From Penium margaritaceum (lineage: Eukaryota; Streptophyta; Zygnematophyceae; Desmidiales; Peniaceae): a stretch of 64,000 nucleotides of DNA. Position 1 is the first letter of the stretch, and each line of letters starts with the position of its first letter. Where the stretch lies: positions 318,559 to 382,558 of the forward strand of contig SZWC01000092.1 of the NCBI GenBank assembly GCA_023375785.1, in the 5' to 3' direction. The notes beneath the pieces were generated by a model that did no database searches, was not told the origin of the DNA, and was given only the letters and a program-made list of their open reading frames with translations. Positions 11,001 to 23,100 of this stretch are shown here, one piece after another. A program made the translations under genes and the position numbers.

Positions 11001-12265
11001 TCCTTGTTGAGGATGTAGCCATAGTCATCATCGAAGACAACGCGCAGTCCTGTGTTGGTGAGAGAGGACACTGAGAGAAGGTTGAACGCAGCATCAGGTA
11101 CATACAGCACGCCATGGAAAACTCCCACTTCAATGCCACACGGGGTCTCCAACCACATCTCCACAATCCCAATCCCCTCAACATACACCACCCGATCATC
11201 ACCCAAAGCAATCGGTCGAGGAGGAATGGAGAGCAACTGCGTGAACCACTCCTTGTGGTGCGTTAGACTCTTGGTACACCCCGAGTCATTGTACCACGCC
11301 AGATCCGCCTTTTCCTTCTGCGTCATGTCAGACTTCGCCATGAAGAGGCAGTCGCGCACCTCCTTGGCGACGTTCATGTTACCAAAATGGCGCACGCTAG
11401 TAGGGTTCTGCTGCTGCTGCTCCTTCTGGTCCCTCTTAAACTTGAAGCACTCTTTCTTGTAGCGCCCCTCTTTCTGGCAATAGTGGCACTTGCCCTTCTT
11501 CTTGCCTCTCTGCTCCCCGGACTGCTGCTGCTGCTGGTTGCATGAGCCCATGGCCATGAAAGCTGCTTCACTGCTGCTACTGCCACCATTGCGCTTTGCT
11601 GCATTGCGACGGAGTTCCACCTGCACCAAGTGCGTGCAGATGAAGTCGAGGTCGAGAGTCGGCTGGCACTCCAACGTCTCTCGCACCGTGTCGTAGCTGG
11701 TTGGGAGTCCCCTCAGCAAGAGGAGGATGAAGCGGGTCTCTTCCACAGGATTGCCGGCCGCTCTCAACTGATTCGCTAGCTCCTTTGCCCTGTCCAGATA
11801 CGCCTCCATCCCTTCACCACCCTACATTTTCAACACCATCATCTTCTCCTCCAAAAGCATGAGGAATGCAGGATCCTTGCTCTCATACTTCTTGCACAAC
11901 GTGTCCCATCCCTCCTTTGCAGTAGCCTTGTCACTCACGTACTGAAGATGCGGGTTGGACATGGTGTTGACCAGCAGCCTGTAGGCCTGCCTGTCCTTCT
12001 TCTTCCACTCCTCGTACGTCGCTGGTACAGCTACAGAAGAACCCGCATCAGCTGCATACTTTTGCGGCGTCTTCCCCGCCACCACCTGCGCTGCGGTGAT
12101 GCCTTTTGCCTGTGGAACTGGAGTCGGCTCGTCGCCGCTCACCACCTCCCACAAACCCCTCTCCTCCAAAAGGAGGCGGGTACGGATCTTCCAAAACGTG
12201 AAGTTGGCGCATTCCTCCAGCCTCTCCAAAGGCTGGGCTGCTGTCACAACGCCAGCTGCTGCCAT
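8094..12265 (-). pseudogene. Copia-I element D: gag-pol polyprotein, nearly intact
   Basis: The best-preserved polyprotein on the minus strand. Gag starts at ATG 12,265-12,263 and carries the capsid motif FTFWKIRTRLLLEERGLWEV and a zinc knuckle CHYCQKEGRYKKEC near 11,470-11,500. The frame 11,809-9,581 stays open for 742 codons. It holds protease NDSGCTK near 11,285, the HHCC-like pre-integrase region, and integrase. Catalytic Asp 1 is in VHTDLCGP, but the second Asp is Asn (CSNSGGQY; 10,493-10,495). Glu is kept in NGVAERANRT. RT has YVDD near 9,047-9,058; RNase H ends at TGA (8,115-8,113). Breaks: TAG for Gln at about 11,824 and about 9,593, and a 5-base deletion near 8,865 that shifts the frame in RT. 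So D could encode most domains but not one continuous, active product. Confidence 0.95.
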
Positions 12266-12912
12266 TTTGAGCCTTGGTGATGCTCAACGCTGCCCTTGGA
12301 TGGCGGCGCTACCCCTGCTTCTGCTGCTGCTTCTGCCAGAAATCTGTCTGACAGAAAATGGACTGTAGGTGCCAGAAGACTAGGAAGTTTGAAAAACGGA
12401 GCCCACCACTGGAAAATTTAGCTCAAAAACGTTCAGATCGACCTATAAAGCAGGGTCATCAACAGGGGATTTTGAAAGATATGCCCTCTTGAAAACAGGG
12501 TATGCTTCTGCTCCTACTCCAACTCAGATCAGCCAGCTTGTAAACGGCGTTTCTCCCAAACGAATCGATGGATTGCAAATATTTTTGCACCAATGGAAAG
12601 CTTAGAAAAAATACTATAATTCATATGTGCCACGTTTTAAATTTGACAAAGAAACGAGAGAGTTATGGTCATCACAAGGCGACAGTCTTACTCATAGAGA
12701 AGAGTCTAGCCCTGGCCGACCTCGTTTTGAGCATAACTCTCAATCCAACTGTTGGATCTTCGGGATCTTGGGCTCGTTGGAAAGCTTGTCTCTTGAACGT
12801 GAAGATCGTGTGGTTGATCGTCAAATCTGGTGAAGGTTTCACCCCAACCCGTCACTCTCAAAGTGACGGCCTGTGCTGGCTGAAAGTGGCAGAACTTGGC
12901 TCTGATACCAAG
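12266..12912 (-). other. Leader and primer-binding site of Copia-I element D (antisense)
   Basis: The primer site is at 12,898-12,910; on the minus strand it reads TGGTATCAGAGCC, complementary to the 3' end of plant-type initiator tRNA-Met, two bases from the LTR. The untranslated leader to gag is about 630 bases. It includes a perfect stem-loop CCGTCACT-TTGAG-AGTGACGG about 30 bases after the primer site (near 12,850). I see no coding sequence in it. Confidence 0.88.
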
Positions 12913-13295
12913 TGTTGGAACTTGAGGAGAGAGGGAGCCTTGGAGCAGCGAGCATGTGTGATTGGAAGGGCATCACTTGTGCTGAAGAATGGTTATTCAA
13001 TCACTCAAAATGATGGAGTACATATAGAGCTAGAGCTTGGGCAAGTCAGCCCTCTCACAAGCCACACCACTTAGCCATGGAGGCTAAGGCTCACACACTA
13101 GAGTCCATAATCTCACACAAGGGAGGAAATCAGCCTAGCAATCAGGCTGACCACTCACACATGACATAGAGAGCTAGAGAATGCTCTCATGGCACACTCC
13201 TAGTGGTCACATAACCCACAAACCCATGGAGAATCGCCATGTGTCCATGGCTAGCACACAAGGATCTCACCTCACCTAAAAAGTAAGGAGAGGTA
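12913..13295 (-). mobile_element. 5' LTR of Copia-I element D, truncated by an assembly gap
   Basis: Begins TGTTGGAACTTGAGG on the plus strand next to the primer site and follows LTR-I for 383 bp until the N at 13,296. The outer half of the LTR and the right target-site duplication are missing because of the gap. Confidence 0.88.
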
Positions 13296-13296
13296 N

Positions 13297-14404
13297 TACT
13301 ACCTAGGAGAACATGTGACTTAGACATTCCAGAGTTAGTCTCTGGAGTAAGAGGTCACTGGGTCAAATCCCAACCCGGTGACTAATTTTCTTTGAGACCA
13401 AAGAGGGAATAGGATCCTTCTAAGAGACATCTTAGAATATTCCAAGGTCCTTCCTGGTGGTTGGCATCACTTGGCGGTCACAAGGAGCGCCATGTAGGCA
13501 AGGAGGATAACGTAATCCACATTGCCTCCAAAGTGGCTCATCCAAGGAGCCAGAACGCGCCAAGGCTAGAGGCTGGCTGTAGGACTATAAGAACCTGTCA
13601 GTTGCCTTCCATTGAGTACAATTCTTACCTTTGAGACTCCTCATTGAGTGGTCTACCAGTGGCAGACACTAAAGAAGAATTGGTCGGTCTAAGTCCCAGG
13701 AGTTCGCTCCTCGTGGGAAAATGACTAGGTGCTAAAGCCACAGTACAAAGAAGTGATTCTTATAAACTGCTCTGTGTGGAACCTTGGCTCTGAGGGTGAT
13801 ATCATCTCTTGGTTGCAATACCAAGAGCGGTCGGCAGGAACCATTGTGTCTGAACCCGATTTCTTGACCGTTGCCTCAATTAGGTTCACAGTGAGGTCAC
13901 GGCTTCGAACCCCGGCAAGGGTAATTTTCCTTGTGATCGAAAGAATGAAAGGAAGTCTCTACGATGCTTCCAATGGAGGATGCCACTTGGCGGTCAGAGG
14001 ACGCATGCCATGGTGGACTGGTGAGGTTGCTCAGGATTTCCCTAGAAGTGGCCCTCGAAGGAGTCTCTTCACGCACAATTCCAGAGCTGGTTGAAGAGGT
14101 ATAAGCACATGTCATTTACATGTGATTGCTTAATGGGTTTATGTTTGAGACTCTTAACAGAGTTGTCCACCAAAGGAAGACACTGAAGAGACACTGGTTG
14201 GTCTAAGTTCTAGGACTAAGCACCTCGTGGGAAAGTGATAAAGTGTCAAGGACATAGTTATAACAAAGCAATTTCTATGAACTGCTCAGTGTGGAACAGT
14301 GATCCTGATGGTGATATCTCCTCCTACTTGAAATGCTAGGAGAAAACGGCAAGTGCCATTATATCGGCCTTGTTTATTAGTCTGTCGCCTCAGGCCGGTT
14401 GAGA
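13297..14404 (+). mobile_element. 5' LTR of Copia-II element P, second part, with an extra partial LTR in tandem
   Basis: Resumes LTR-II after element D with the tRNA-like block (13,316-13,383), a hairpin TTCTAAGA-gaca-TCTTAGAA near 13,418, the TCACTTGGCGGTCA motif (13,467-13,480), and TATA (CTATAAGAACC near 13,585). Near 13,885 the sequence jumps back to a tRNA-like block (B-box-like GGCTTCGAAC at 13,901-13,910). It then runs again through the conserved motif (13,983-13,996), a TATA-like GTATAAGC near 14,100, and the tail to CCGGTTGAGA at 14,404. The second run is diverged from the first, so it is not an assembly duplicate. Total LTR length is about 1.2 kb, against 771 bp elsewhere. Confidence 0.75.
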
Positions 14405-14797
14405 ATGGGTTATGAACCCACACTTACCACTTGTAAGGCACGATTCGCTCAACTTTGGTACCCTCTCTTCAAGTGTGCAAGTTAGTTCCATCGGCTCCAT
14501 CAGGTCCATATGCTTCAACAGCTCCTAGGGTTAGGTTTGCACGCAGCATATAGAGACTAAGGACAAGCTCTGCCCTTGGAGGCACGATCCTTGGGTCCCA
14601 ACCAGGACAAGCTCTGCCCTTGGAGGTAAGATCCTATGTAGGCTAGTATGAATTGTTTTCTCTCTTTGCAGGTCAACATCAGCTGGAAGGGTTAGCAAGA
14701 GATCTGTACCTTGAAACTGGTGGCAGACATCAGGTAACATCAGCCTACATGGGCCTCAATACAGCGGAGATGTAGGAAGCAGAAAAGGGCGACTAAA
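14405..14797 (+). other. Primer site and leader of Copia-II element P
   Basis: GGGTTATGAACCCAC (14,407-14,421) differs at two bases from the complement of the initiator tRNA-Met anticodon arm (GGGTTATGGGCCCAC), so it is a decayed half-tRNA primer site. The leader has short CTCCATC-type repeats (about 14,485-14,525). It also has a direct repeat of 44-bp period, with GGACAAGCTCTGCCCTTGGA at 14,561 and 14,605, shared with elements S and R. Gag starts at 14,798. Confidence 0.7.
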
Positions 14798-16562
14798 ATG
14801 GTTGACCCATCCGGAGATTCGGGGGTTGCCACAAGGCAGTCCTCAAAGTCAACAATGGAAACTATAGGGCAGACCACTGGAGCAACTGTGAGTTTCACCG
14901 CACAACCGCCAGGTCTTGGATATTTGGGAGAAATCCCCATGTTTGAAGGGAATTTTTTCCCTCTTTGGACATGGCATTTTGAGCTGGCAATGAAAGTGGG
15001 TGGCTTTATCAAGCTATTGAAGAAAAAGGAGCAGGTTCTCGCGGAAAGCATTCCCGAGCATGAGGCATGGATGGATCAAAATGACATTGTCATGTGATTC
15101 CTTTGCAACGTGATAGCAAAGAAGTATTTTCCCGTCATTGCGAGGTTCTCACGGGCTTTCAATGCTTTTGCCAAGCTCAAGCGTGTGCGCCAATCTACCT
15201 CGCTCGCAAACAGATAATTCATCTTTGAGCAGCTGATTAGCATGCTGGTGAATGAGGGAGAGTCCATCCCTGATTTCCTACAATACCTTGAAGGATGCCT
15301 TGGCTAGGCTTGCCAAATGAACTGGGATCTTGACGAGAACATGCAAGCCATGATCCTCCTGATGGCGCTACCGGAGAGCTGGAAGCCAATGATCACCATA
15401 ATGAGTGGTTGGAAGGAGGATGACGTGACGTATACGACGGTGTCCGAGTGCATGCGTAATGAGGCCATGTACTGCAGCGGTAGTAAGGCTAACTTCTCAC
15501 CCTATGCTGTACGCTACGGTGATCATGAGAGCAAAGGGTCGGCCTCTAGTCAAAGCGATAGTAGCGGAAGCGGTGGCGGCGGAGGCAACAATGGCAGCAA
15601 AACTCCCAAGCTACAAGGCAACTGTCGCAACTGTGGCAAACCTGGACACTAGGCAAGAGAGAGCAGATCGCCAAAGAAGGAAGACAACGGAAGTAGTGGG
15701 AATGAAGACACCAAAAAAGGTAAAAAGGAACCCACCAAGATGATGGCTGAGGGCATGCCTACGACCAAGAGAACGCCACATGCTTTCGGGCTTGACTCCG
15801 GCACTATCNNNNNNNNNNNNNNNNNNNNNNNNNNNNNNNNNNNNNNNNNNNNNNNNNNNNNNNNNNNNNNNNNNNNNNNNNNNNNNNNNNNNNAGTCAAA
15901 GCGATAGTAGCGGAAGCGGTGGCGGCGGAGGCAACAATGGCAGCAAAACTCCCAAGCTACAAGGCAACTGTCGCAACTGTGGCAAACCTGGACACTAGGC
16001 AAGAGAGAGCAGATCGCCAAAGAAGGAAGACAACGGAAGTAGTGGGAATGAAGACACCAAAAAAGGTAAAAAGGAACCCACCAAGATGATGGCTGAGGGC
16101 ATGCCTACGACCAAGAGAACGCCACATGCTTTCGGGCTTGACTCCGGCACTATCAGTCCTTAAGGGAGAAGGCTGTATTCCTGTCCATTGGGAATACAGA
16201 TCATCATTTTTTATATGCAAACGGTGACCTCGTCTACGCACAGGGTGAGGGAGACAAGTTTATCAGTATCAACGTGAATGGTGCGGAGAAGGACATGAAG
16301 CTACAGAATGTGGTCTACATGCCCTCGTTTGCACCGAACTTCCTATCGGTGTCCAAAATCACGGACCACAATATGATGGTTATCTTAACATAGGAGGTTG
16401 TGATCATCAAGAATAAAGACATCAAGATCTCGTACGCCGAAGATGACCTTATCAAAGAGGTCCCAAGAGTCGACAGGCTCTACGTGCTGTAGACCAAGGC
16501 TTTAGAGAGCTCAGACAAGGGACATGCGGGCACCGCTGAGTCGGTGGCTTCAAAGCTGAAGA
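14798..16562 (+). pseudogene. Copia-II element P: gag and protease region (broken, with assembly gap)
   Basis: Gag begins MVDPSGDSG and is open for 99 codons to a TGA at about 15,095. It continues with NEGESIPDFLQYLEG, NMQAMILLMALPESWKP and SECMRNEAMYC. A Ser/Gly-rich linker and the zinc knuckle CRNCGKPGH (15,620-15,650) follow, with TAG where R has Trp. The protease (AFGLDSGT) comes after this, then VVYMPSFAPNFLSVSKITDHN. Breaks include TGA, TAA and TAG codons and at least one frameshift near 15,300. The N-run 15,809-15,893 is flanked by the same 261 bases on both sides. The coding sequence stops where an LTR-II begins at 16,563. Confidence 0.88.
15548..16154 (+). repeat. Exact duplication flanking the 85-N gap
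   Basis: Bases 15,548-15,808 are repeated as 15,894-16,154; I saw no differences. The N-run is 15,809-15,893. Two contig ends that overlap by 261 bases were probably joined by a scaffold gap instead of being merged, so the true sequence likely has one copy. Confidence 0.9.
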
Positions 16563-17333
16563 TGTTTACCTGATATGGTCCTTGTCCATCGCTGACATTT
16601 GGACAGGCAGAGGATAGACTAGACATGCACTGTTCCCTTGGAAAAAGTCACCTAAGTCTGGTCTAGATGGACAAGGCATGCACTGCTCCTTTGGAGTAAG
16701 TCCCCTTGGTCTAAACTGGATAGTACAGCCAACAAACACTACGTAGAGCAACTCTTGATGGCTTACACATTCGAGGGTTAGTCTCTGGAGTGAGAGGTCA
16801 CTGGATCAGATTCCAGCCTAGTGACTAGTTTTCTTTATAACTAGAAGGGGGACAGGAAGATTCTAAGAGACATCTTAGAACATTCCAAGGTCCATCCTGG
16901 TGACTGGCGCCACTTGGAGGTCACATGGAACGTCATGTAGGTAGGGGGGATGATGCAATCCAGATTGTCTCCAAAGTGGCTCATCCAAGGAGCGACTATG
17001 CGCCTAGGCTAGAGACTGATTCTAGGACTATAAGAACGTATTAGTTGCCTATCATTGAGTAAAATTCTTACCTTTGAGACTCCGAACAGAGTCGTCTACC
17101 AAAGCTAGACCTTAAAGAAGCATTGGTTGGTCTAAGCCCCAGGGGTTTGCTCCTCGCGCGAAAGTGACCAGGTACTAAGGACTCAGTGCAAAGAAGTAAT
17201 TCCTATGAACTGCTCAGTGTGGAACGTTGGCTGTGAGGAGGATATCATCTCTCGGTTGCAATACCAAGAGCGGTCGGCGAGAACTATTATGTCAGAATCT
17301 GTTTTGTAGACCGTCGCCTCAGGCAGGTTGACA
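16563..17333 (+). mobile_element. Solo LTR-II inserted in the pol of element P
   Basis: 771 bp from TGTTTACCTG to CAGGTTGACA, the full LTR-II length. Pol of P runs up to the left edge and resumes at the right edge with integrase sequence. It contains the tRNA-like block with hairpin (about 16,750-16,827), the hairpin TTCTAAGA-gaca-TCTTAGAA (near 16,860), the motif GCCACTTGGAGGTCA, and TATA (CTATAAGAACG near 17,030). The flanks GAAGA and AAAAA do not form a clean target duplication, so they may have mutated. Confidence 0.85.
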
Positions 17334-18795
17334 AAAAACTGCACCACAGGCTGCCAATGTGGCGGCCAGCTCCACCAAGGACACTGATGTCGAGCTACGG
17401 CACAAATACTTCGGGCATGTGGCTGACATCATGTCGTAGGCAATACAGGAACAAGAAGTAGTCCGTGAGATGGAGGGTTGCAAGACTAAGGACAAGGCTA
17501 GGTGCAAGAAGCTGTGTGAACTTTGCCTCCAAGGCAAGGCAAAGAGGAAACGCTTAAAGCGCAACGGTCAACGTGCAGCATCCAGTATCAACCTCATTCA
17601 ATGTGAGGAGTGCGGATGATTCCGCACACCTTTAAATGAAGGCAACGAGTATTTCATGACTTTCATTGATGGTCATAGTCGTAAGGTGTGGATCTACTTT
17701 CTCAAGGGAAAATGAGAGGTCAAAGAGAAGCTACAATTGTTTCTTGCCATGATGGAGTGACAGACTAGGAAGAAGGTCAACGCGCTATATAACGACAATG
17801 GTGGTAAGTACGAGGCGAGTAAGGATTGGTTGAACCAACATGGCATCAACCGCTAGACCACTATGCCCTATATCCCGCAAAGCAATGGAATTGTCGAGCG
17901 CATGAACCAGACTATCCTCGGCATGACACAAAGCATGGTGTTTGACGCCAAACTCCTACCTCGCTTTTCGACTGAAGCTGGAAGAACGGAATGCTACCTC
18001 GTGAACCTTACTCCTACAACTACACTTTGCATGCGGGGTATGAAGCAGCAAGAGAAGCAGCTTAAGATGTAATCAGAAGTATGGTAAGGAAAAAATCTGG
18101 ATATTTCATATCTCAAGGTATTTGGCTGCATTCCATGGGCAAAAGTCCAAGCAAGCGAAGGGAGTCGCAAGCTAGATGCTTGTGCCCGAGGTCAAGAGGT
18201 CCAGACGTGGAGTTTGACGAGAGGACGATCGGAAACCAAGAGGCCTTGGATCCAGTCCACGCTCCTAAATCGGGAGAGTGGGTCGTATTGCTTGAGTCAG
18301 GCGATTAGGCACCTGACAACTGGTAAATTGTACCAGTGAATCAAGGGTGTTAGTGCTGTAAGGAGAGCGGCTGTACAGGCTTACGTAACAACTAACTCTG
18401 ATACTGATTGTCAGTCATCCGAGGCTTGTGAGCCAATGGTTTTAGCCAGTGGCTCTTCTTCTGACAACGAGTTACCAAGGCAGCAAGCATCATCTTAACA
18501 GTAGCAGCAAAACTTGCAGCAGATGCAGTAGCATGACATCAAATGGCTAGTAGTTAAGTGGCGTACGCATCCAAAGAAAGCTACAAAATAGTACGATGCT
18601 GACAACGGCTTGTGGACGGGACTTAGATGGTTGTCCTTGGCTCAGGGAGAGCTTGTGACAATAGCGGAGGCTATGGACACGCCAGATGCGGCCAAGGGGA
18701 AGGAGGCAGTGGACAGCGAGCTCACGGCTATTGACGAGAATGAGACATGGGTTTTGGTGGACACGGCCCTAAACGCCCACGTGGTGGGGTCAAAG
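17334..18795 (+). pseudogene. Copia-II element P: integrase and start of RT (broken)
   Basis: Resumes after the solo LTR with the integrase zinc-binding region (VELRHKYFGHVADIM). It passes FMTFIDGHSRKVWIYFLKGK and keeps the third catalytic residue in PQSNGIVERMNQTI (near 17,895). Next come the linker (SGEWVVLLESGD) and a glutamine-rich patch with TAA/TAG codons near 18,497-18,525. RT starts at WLSLAQGELVTIAEAMDTPDAA and stops abruptly at VVGSK, where the LTR of element E begins. TGA codons near 17,626, 17,714 and 17,759 and several TAGs show it is dead. The RT catalytic part is not in this copy. Confidence 0.87.
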
Positions 18796-19533
18796 TATTG
18801 GGAAAGGAGCCATCCGGCTCAGTTTCAGGTCCACAAGAGCAAGTTTCAAGAAACTACTAGATGCCTGCTCCGATCGTCAATCGGACTTCATCATTGGAAA
18901 GATCAGGTGGAAAAATGTCTATGGTCTAAGTTTGAGGCCGATCCAACCATCGGATTCAGATATATAAATTTTCAAAGTTTCTGGAGTCATTGACCGCCGA
19001 TATCTGGGAGACCATGGGCGATGGCTCCATGCCTTAGCTTGAGAAAAGAAAAAGGCAAGAGGTCCAGGGTCAAGACCTGATGGGAGAAATATCCAAAAAG
19101 GTCCTAGATTCTTGGGTTGCCTTGTCAGAGTGTACTGACTAGGAAAAAGGTACCTTTCCTTACGTTTTAGGTGAGGTGATATCCTTGTGTGCTAGCCATG
19201 GACACATGACGATTCTCAATGGGATTGTGGGTTATGTGACCACTAGGAGTGTGCCATGTGAGCATTTTCTAGCTCTCTAGGTCGTATCTGAGTCGTCAGC
19301 CTAATTGCAAGGCTGATTTCCTCCCTTTTGTGAGATAATGGTCTCTAGCGTGTGAGCCTTAGCCTCCATGACTAAGTGGTGTGGCTTGTGAGAGGGCTCA
19401 TTTGTCCAAGCTCTAGCTCTAGATGTACTCCACCATTTTGAGTGATTCAACAACCATTCCTCAGCACAAGTGATGCCCTTCAAGTCCCACATGCTTGTTG
19501 CTCCAAGGCTCCCTCTCTCCTCCAGTTCCAATA
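18796..19533 (+). mobile_element. 5' LTR of Copia-I element E
   Basis: 738 bp with both ends altered in a matching way: TATTGG at the start and CCAATA at the end instead of TGTTGG/CCAACA. A primer site follows directly. It interrupts the RT of element P. Confidence 0.88.
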
Positions 19534-20178
19534 CTTGGTATCAGAGCCAACTTTTACCACTTTTAGCTAGCACAGGCCGTCACTTTGAGAGTGACAAGAC
19601 GGGGTCAAACCTTCACTTAATTTGACAATCGACCATCTAATCTTCAAGTTTAATAGAGAAAAGTTGAGACGAGTTCAAGATCGCGAGGATCCAACAGTTG
19701 GATCAAGAATTATGCTCAAAACGAGGTTGGCCGGGGCTACAGTATTCTCTCTGAGTAAGACTATCGCCTTGTGACGACCATAACTCTCTTGTTTCTTTGT
19801 CACATTAAAAACGTAGGACATACAAATTGAATTTATTTTCCTAAGCATTTTATTGCTGCAAAAATATTACCATTCCATGGGTATGTTCGGGAGAAACACC
19901 GTTTACAAGCTGGCTGGAGTGAGCTGGGGTAGGAGCAGAAGCATACCCTATTTTAAAAAGGGCATATCTCTGAAAAACCCTGTTGATAACCCTATTTTAT
20001 GGGTCGATATGAAAGTTTTTAAGCTGAAGTTTCCAGAGGTGGACTCAGGTTTTCAAGATTCCTTGTCTCCTGGCCTGTATAGTCCATATCCTATAAGCCA
20101 GATTTCTGGCAGAAGCAGCAACAGAAGCAGGGATAGCGCCGCCACTCAAGGGCGGCAATGAGCATCACCAAAGCTCAA
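19534..20178 (+). other. Primer site and leader of Copia-I element E
   Basis: CTTGGTATCAGAGCC starts at 19,534, next to the LTR. The roughly 630-base leader has the stem-loop seen in all Copia-I leaders (CCGTCACT...AGTGAC, near 19,575), with its outer pairs broken. No gene is seen before gag. Confidence 0.85.
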
Positions 20179-23100
20179 AATGGCAACAGCACTCATGGTA
20201 AAAGCAGCCCAGTCCTTAGAGAGGCTAGAAAGACGGGCCAACTTCACGTTTTTGGAAGATTCGTACCCGCCTCCTTCTAAATAGGGAGGCTTATGGGAGG
20301 TGGTTAGCGGCGACGAGCGTGCTCCGCCTCCACATGCAAAAGGCATCACCGTAACGGAAGTCACGGCGGGGAAGACGCCGTAGAAAGGTACAGCTAATGC
20401 AAGTTCATCTACAACTGCAACGGCGGCATGTGAGTGGAAGAAGAAGGACAGGTAGGCCTACAGGCTGCTTGTCAACACCATCTCAAACCCGCATGTTCAG
20501 TATGTGAGTAACAAGGCTACTGCAAAAGAGGGATGGGACACGTTGTATAAGAAGTATGAGAACAAGGATCTTGTATTCCTCGCTTTTGGAGGAGAAGATG
20601 ATTGTATTGAAAATGCAGGAGAGTGAAGGGATGGAGGCAGACTTAAATAGGGCAAAGGAGCTGGTGAAGCAGCTGAAAGCGGTTGGGAACCCTGTGGAAG
20701 ACACGCGCTAAGTTCTTCTCTTACTCAGGGGACTCCGAACGAGCTATGACACAGTACGAGAGACGTTGGAGTGCCAGCCGACTCTCGACCAGGACTTCAT
20801 CTGTACGCACCTGGTGCACGTAGAGCTGCGTCACAATGCTGTAAAGCACAATGGCGGAAGAAGCAATAGTGAAGAAGCTTTCATGGCCATGGGCTTACGC
20901 AACGAGCAGTAGTAGTAGTCTGGGCAGCAGAGAGGCAAGAAGAAGTGCAACTGCCACTATTGCCAGAAAGAGGGATACTACAAGATAGAGTGCTTCAAGT
21001 TTGACAGGGACTAGAATGAGCAGCAGCAGCAATAACAAAAGCAACAATCTCCACAGCAACCGCAGCAGTCACAACAACGTCGACAGCAGCAGCAGCAACA
21101 ACAGAACGAGACCGGCATGCACTATTTTGGCAATATGAACGTCGCCAAGGAGGTGCGCGACCGCCTCTTCATGGCGAAGTCTGACATGTCCCAAAAGGAA
21201 AAGGCAATTGTAGCGTGGAACAAGGACTCAGGGTGTACTAACAGTCTGATGCACCAGAAGGAGTGGTTTACGCAGCTGCTCTCCATTCCCCCCCGTCCGA
21301 TTGCTTTGAATGATGATCGTGTGGTGTATCCTGAGAGGATTGGGATTGTAGAGATGTGGTTGGAGACCACGCGTGGCGTTGAAGTGGGAGTGTTCCATGA
21401 CGTGCTGTATGTACCGAATGCTGTGTTGTTGTGTCCTCTCTCACCAACACACGACTGCGAGTCGTCTTTGACGACGACTATGGTTACATCCTCGACAAGG
21501 AAACAGGATAGGAATTGGCCAGGTCGGTGATGGGAGGCGACGTGCACCGCTTGTTGTGGGGGACAAAGATCACGCGCGAAAAGAATCTTATAGCAGTGAT
21601 GCAGGCCATAGATGGAAAAATCTTGCATGCGCGCTAAGGCCACATTGGCATGCGCACCTTGTAGCAACTTCAAACAAAGCGGATGGTGCGTGACTTTGAG
21701 CAGCAGATGTGCATCGGCTGTTTAGAGGGAAAGCAGCATCGCGAGGCATTCTCAGGAGTAGAGGACCGCGCAAAGGAGGTGTTGGAGCTGGTCCACACAG
21801 ACTTTTGTGGCCTGATGCAGACCCAGAGCTTTGGAGGCTCTAGGTGTTTTCTCACCTTCATTGATGATTTCAGCTGTTATACTGCTGTATACTTCCTTTC
21901 CTCCAAGCACAAGTGCTTTGACAGGTTAAAGAAGTTCAAGGCCATGGTAGAGAACCAAACTGGCAAGAAAATCAAGGCACTGCGCAGGGATCACAATGGA
22001 GAGTACCTGAGCAAGGAGTTCCAGGTCTACCTTGTAGCGGCAGGCATCAAGGTACAGCGTACCGCGCCATACTCGCCGTAGAAGAACCGGGTAGCAGAAT
22101 GTACCAACAGCACTATCGTTGAGTCTTCACGCTCCAGGCTGCATGCAGCTCGGCTGACATACAACTTTTGCGCCGAAGCAGTGAATACTGCGGTGTAAAT
22201 AAAAAAGCGCAGTCCAACTAAGGCCCTCAAGCAAATGACGTCGTACAAGGCGTCGTTCGGCAAGAAGCCCAGCGTGGGTCATCACCGTGCGTTTGGTAGC
22301 TTAGCGCAAATGCACGTGCCCAAGGAGAAGCGGCAGAAATGGGATGTAAAAAGCACACAGATGCTGAAGATTGGCTATGATGTGGTAAGCAAAGCGCATC
22401 GTCTTTACGAGAGGGATACTAGCCATGTCATCATCTCTAGGGATGTCGTTTTCAACAAGAACAACGTCATCGGCACCAACATTATCTATGAGGAGGCTGT
22501 AGAAGCAGCAGCTGACAAGGCAGTGGGAGCAGATATCCTTCCAGGCCCAATCTCTCCTGATCTTTCCTCCACCGTGACACTGGGAGAACCAGTCTACTCT
22601 TCCATGTGATGCAGTAGATACAGCAGCTTCATCGGCAGGAGTACAAGAAGAAGATACACCACCATCAACAGGATCGGTTGTGCTAGCAACACCGCGCGAG
22701 CCGCTTGCTAACGCTCCAGTACCTGGTTCAAGGTACCCTCTCAGGATGCGCTACAAACCTGGTGAGCGTGGACATTTTTGGATGCTCTTAAAACCAGACC
22801 TGATGAACGTCGCAGTTGCAGCAGACCTTGATGAGCCGACGTCGTACAAGGAGGCCATGGTTGTACTAGATGCAACAGATTGGATGCAAGGTGTGCAGCA
22901 GGAGATACAATCGTAGCTCGACAACGGCACATGGAAGCTGACTGAGCGTCCATCTAGATGTAAGGTGATCAAGTGCAAGTAGGTGCTCAAGAAGAAGCGG
23001 GGAGCAAATGGCAACCTGGAAAAGAACAAGGCAAGACTGGTCGTGAAGGGCTACTCGTAGCAGGAAGGCATCGACGGCACGTAAACCTTTGCTCCTGTTG

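Noticed and set aside
14625-14670. Short intron in the Copia-II leader (GTAAGAT ... TTTGCAG)
   Set aside because: The 5' splice-like GTAAGAT is not present in S or R, and the length of about 46 bases is very short. TTTGCAG alone is weak evidence.
14669-14678. CAGGTCAACA as the 3' end of the LTR of P, because it is the exact inverse of TGTTGACCTG
   Set aside because: Other LTR-II copies end at CAGGTTGACA some 270 bases earlier relative to the leader, with the half-tRNA primer site right after. S and R do not keep this 10-mer.
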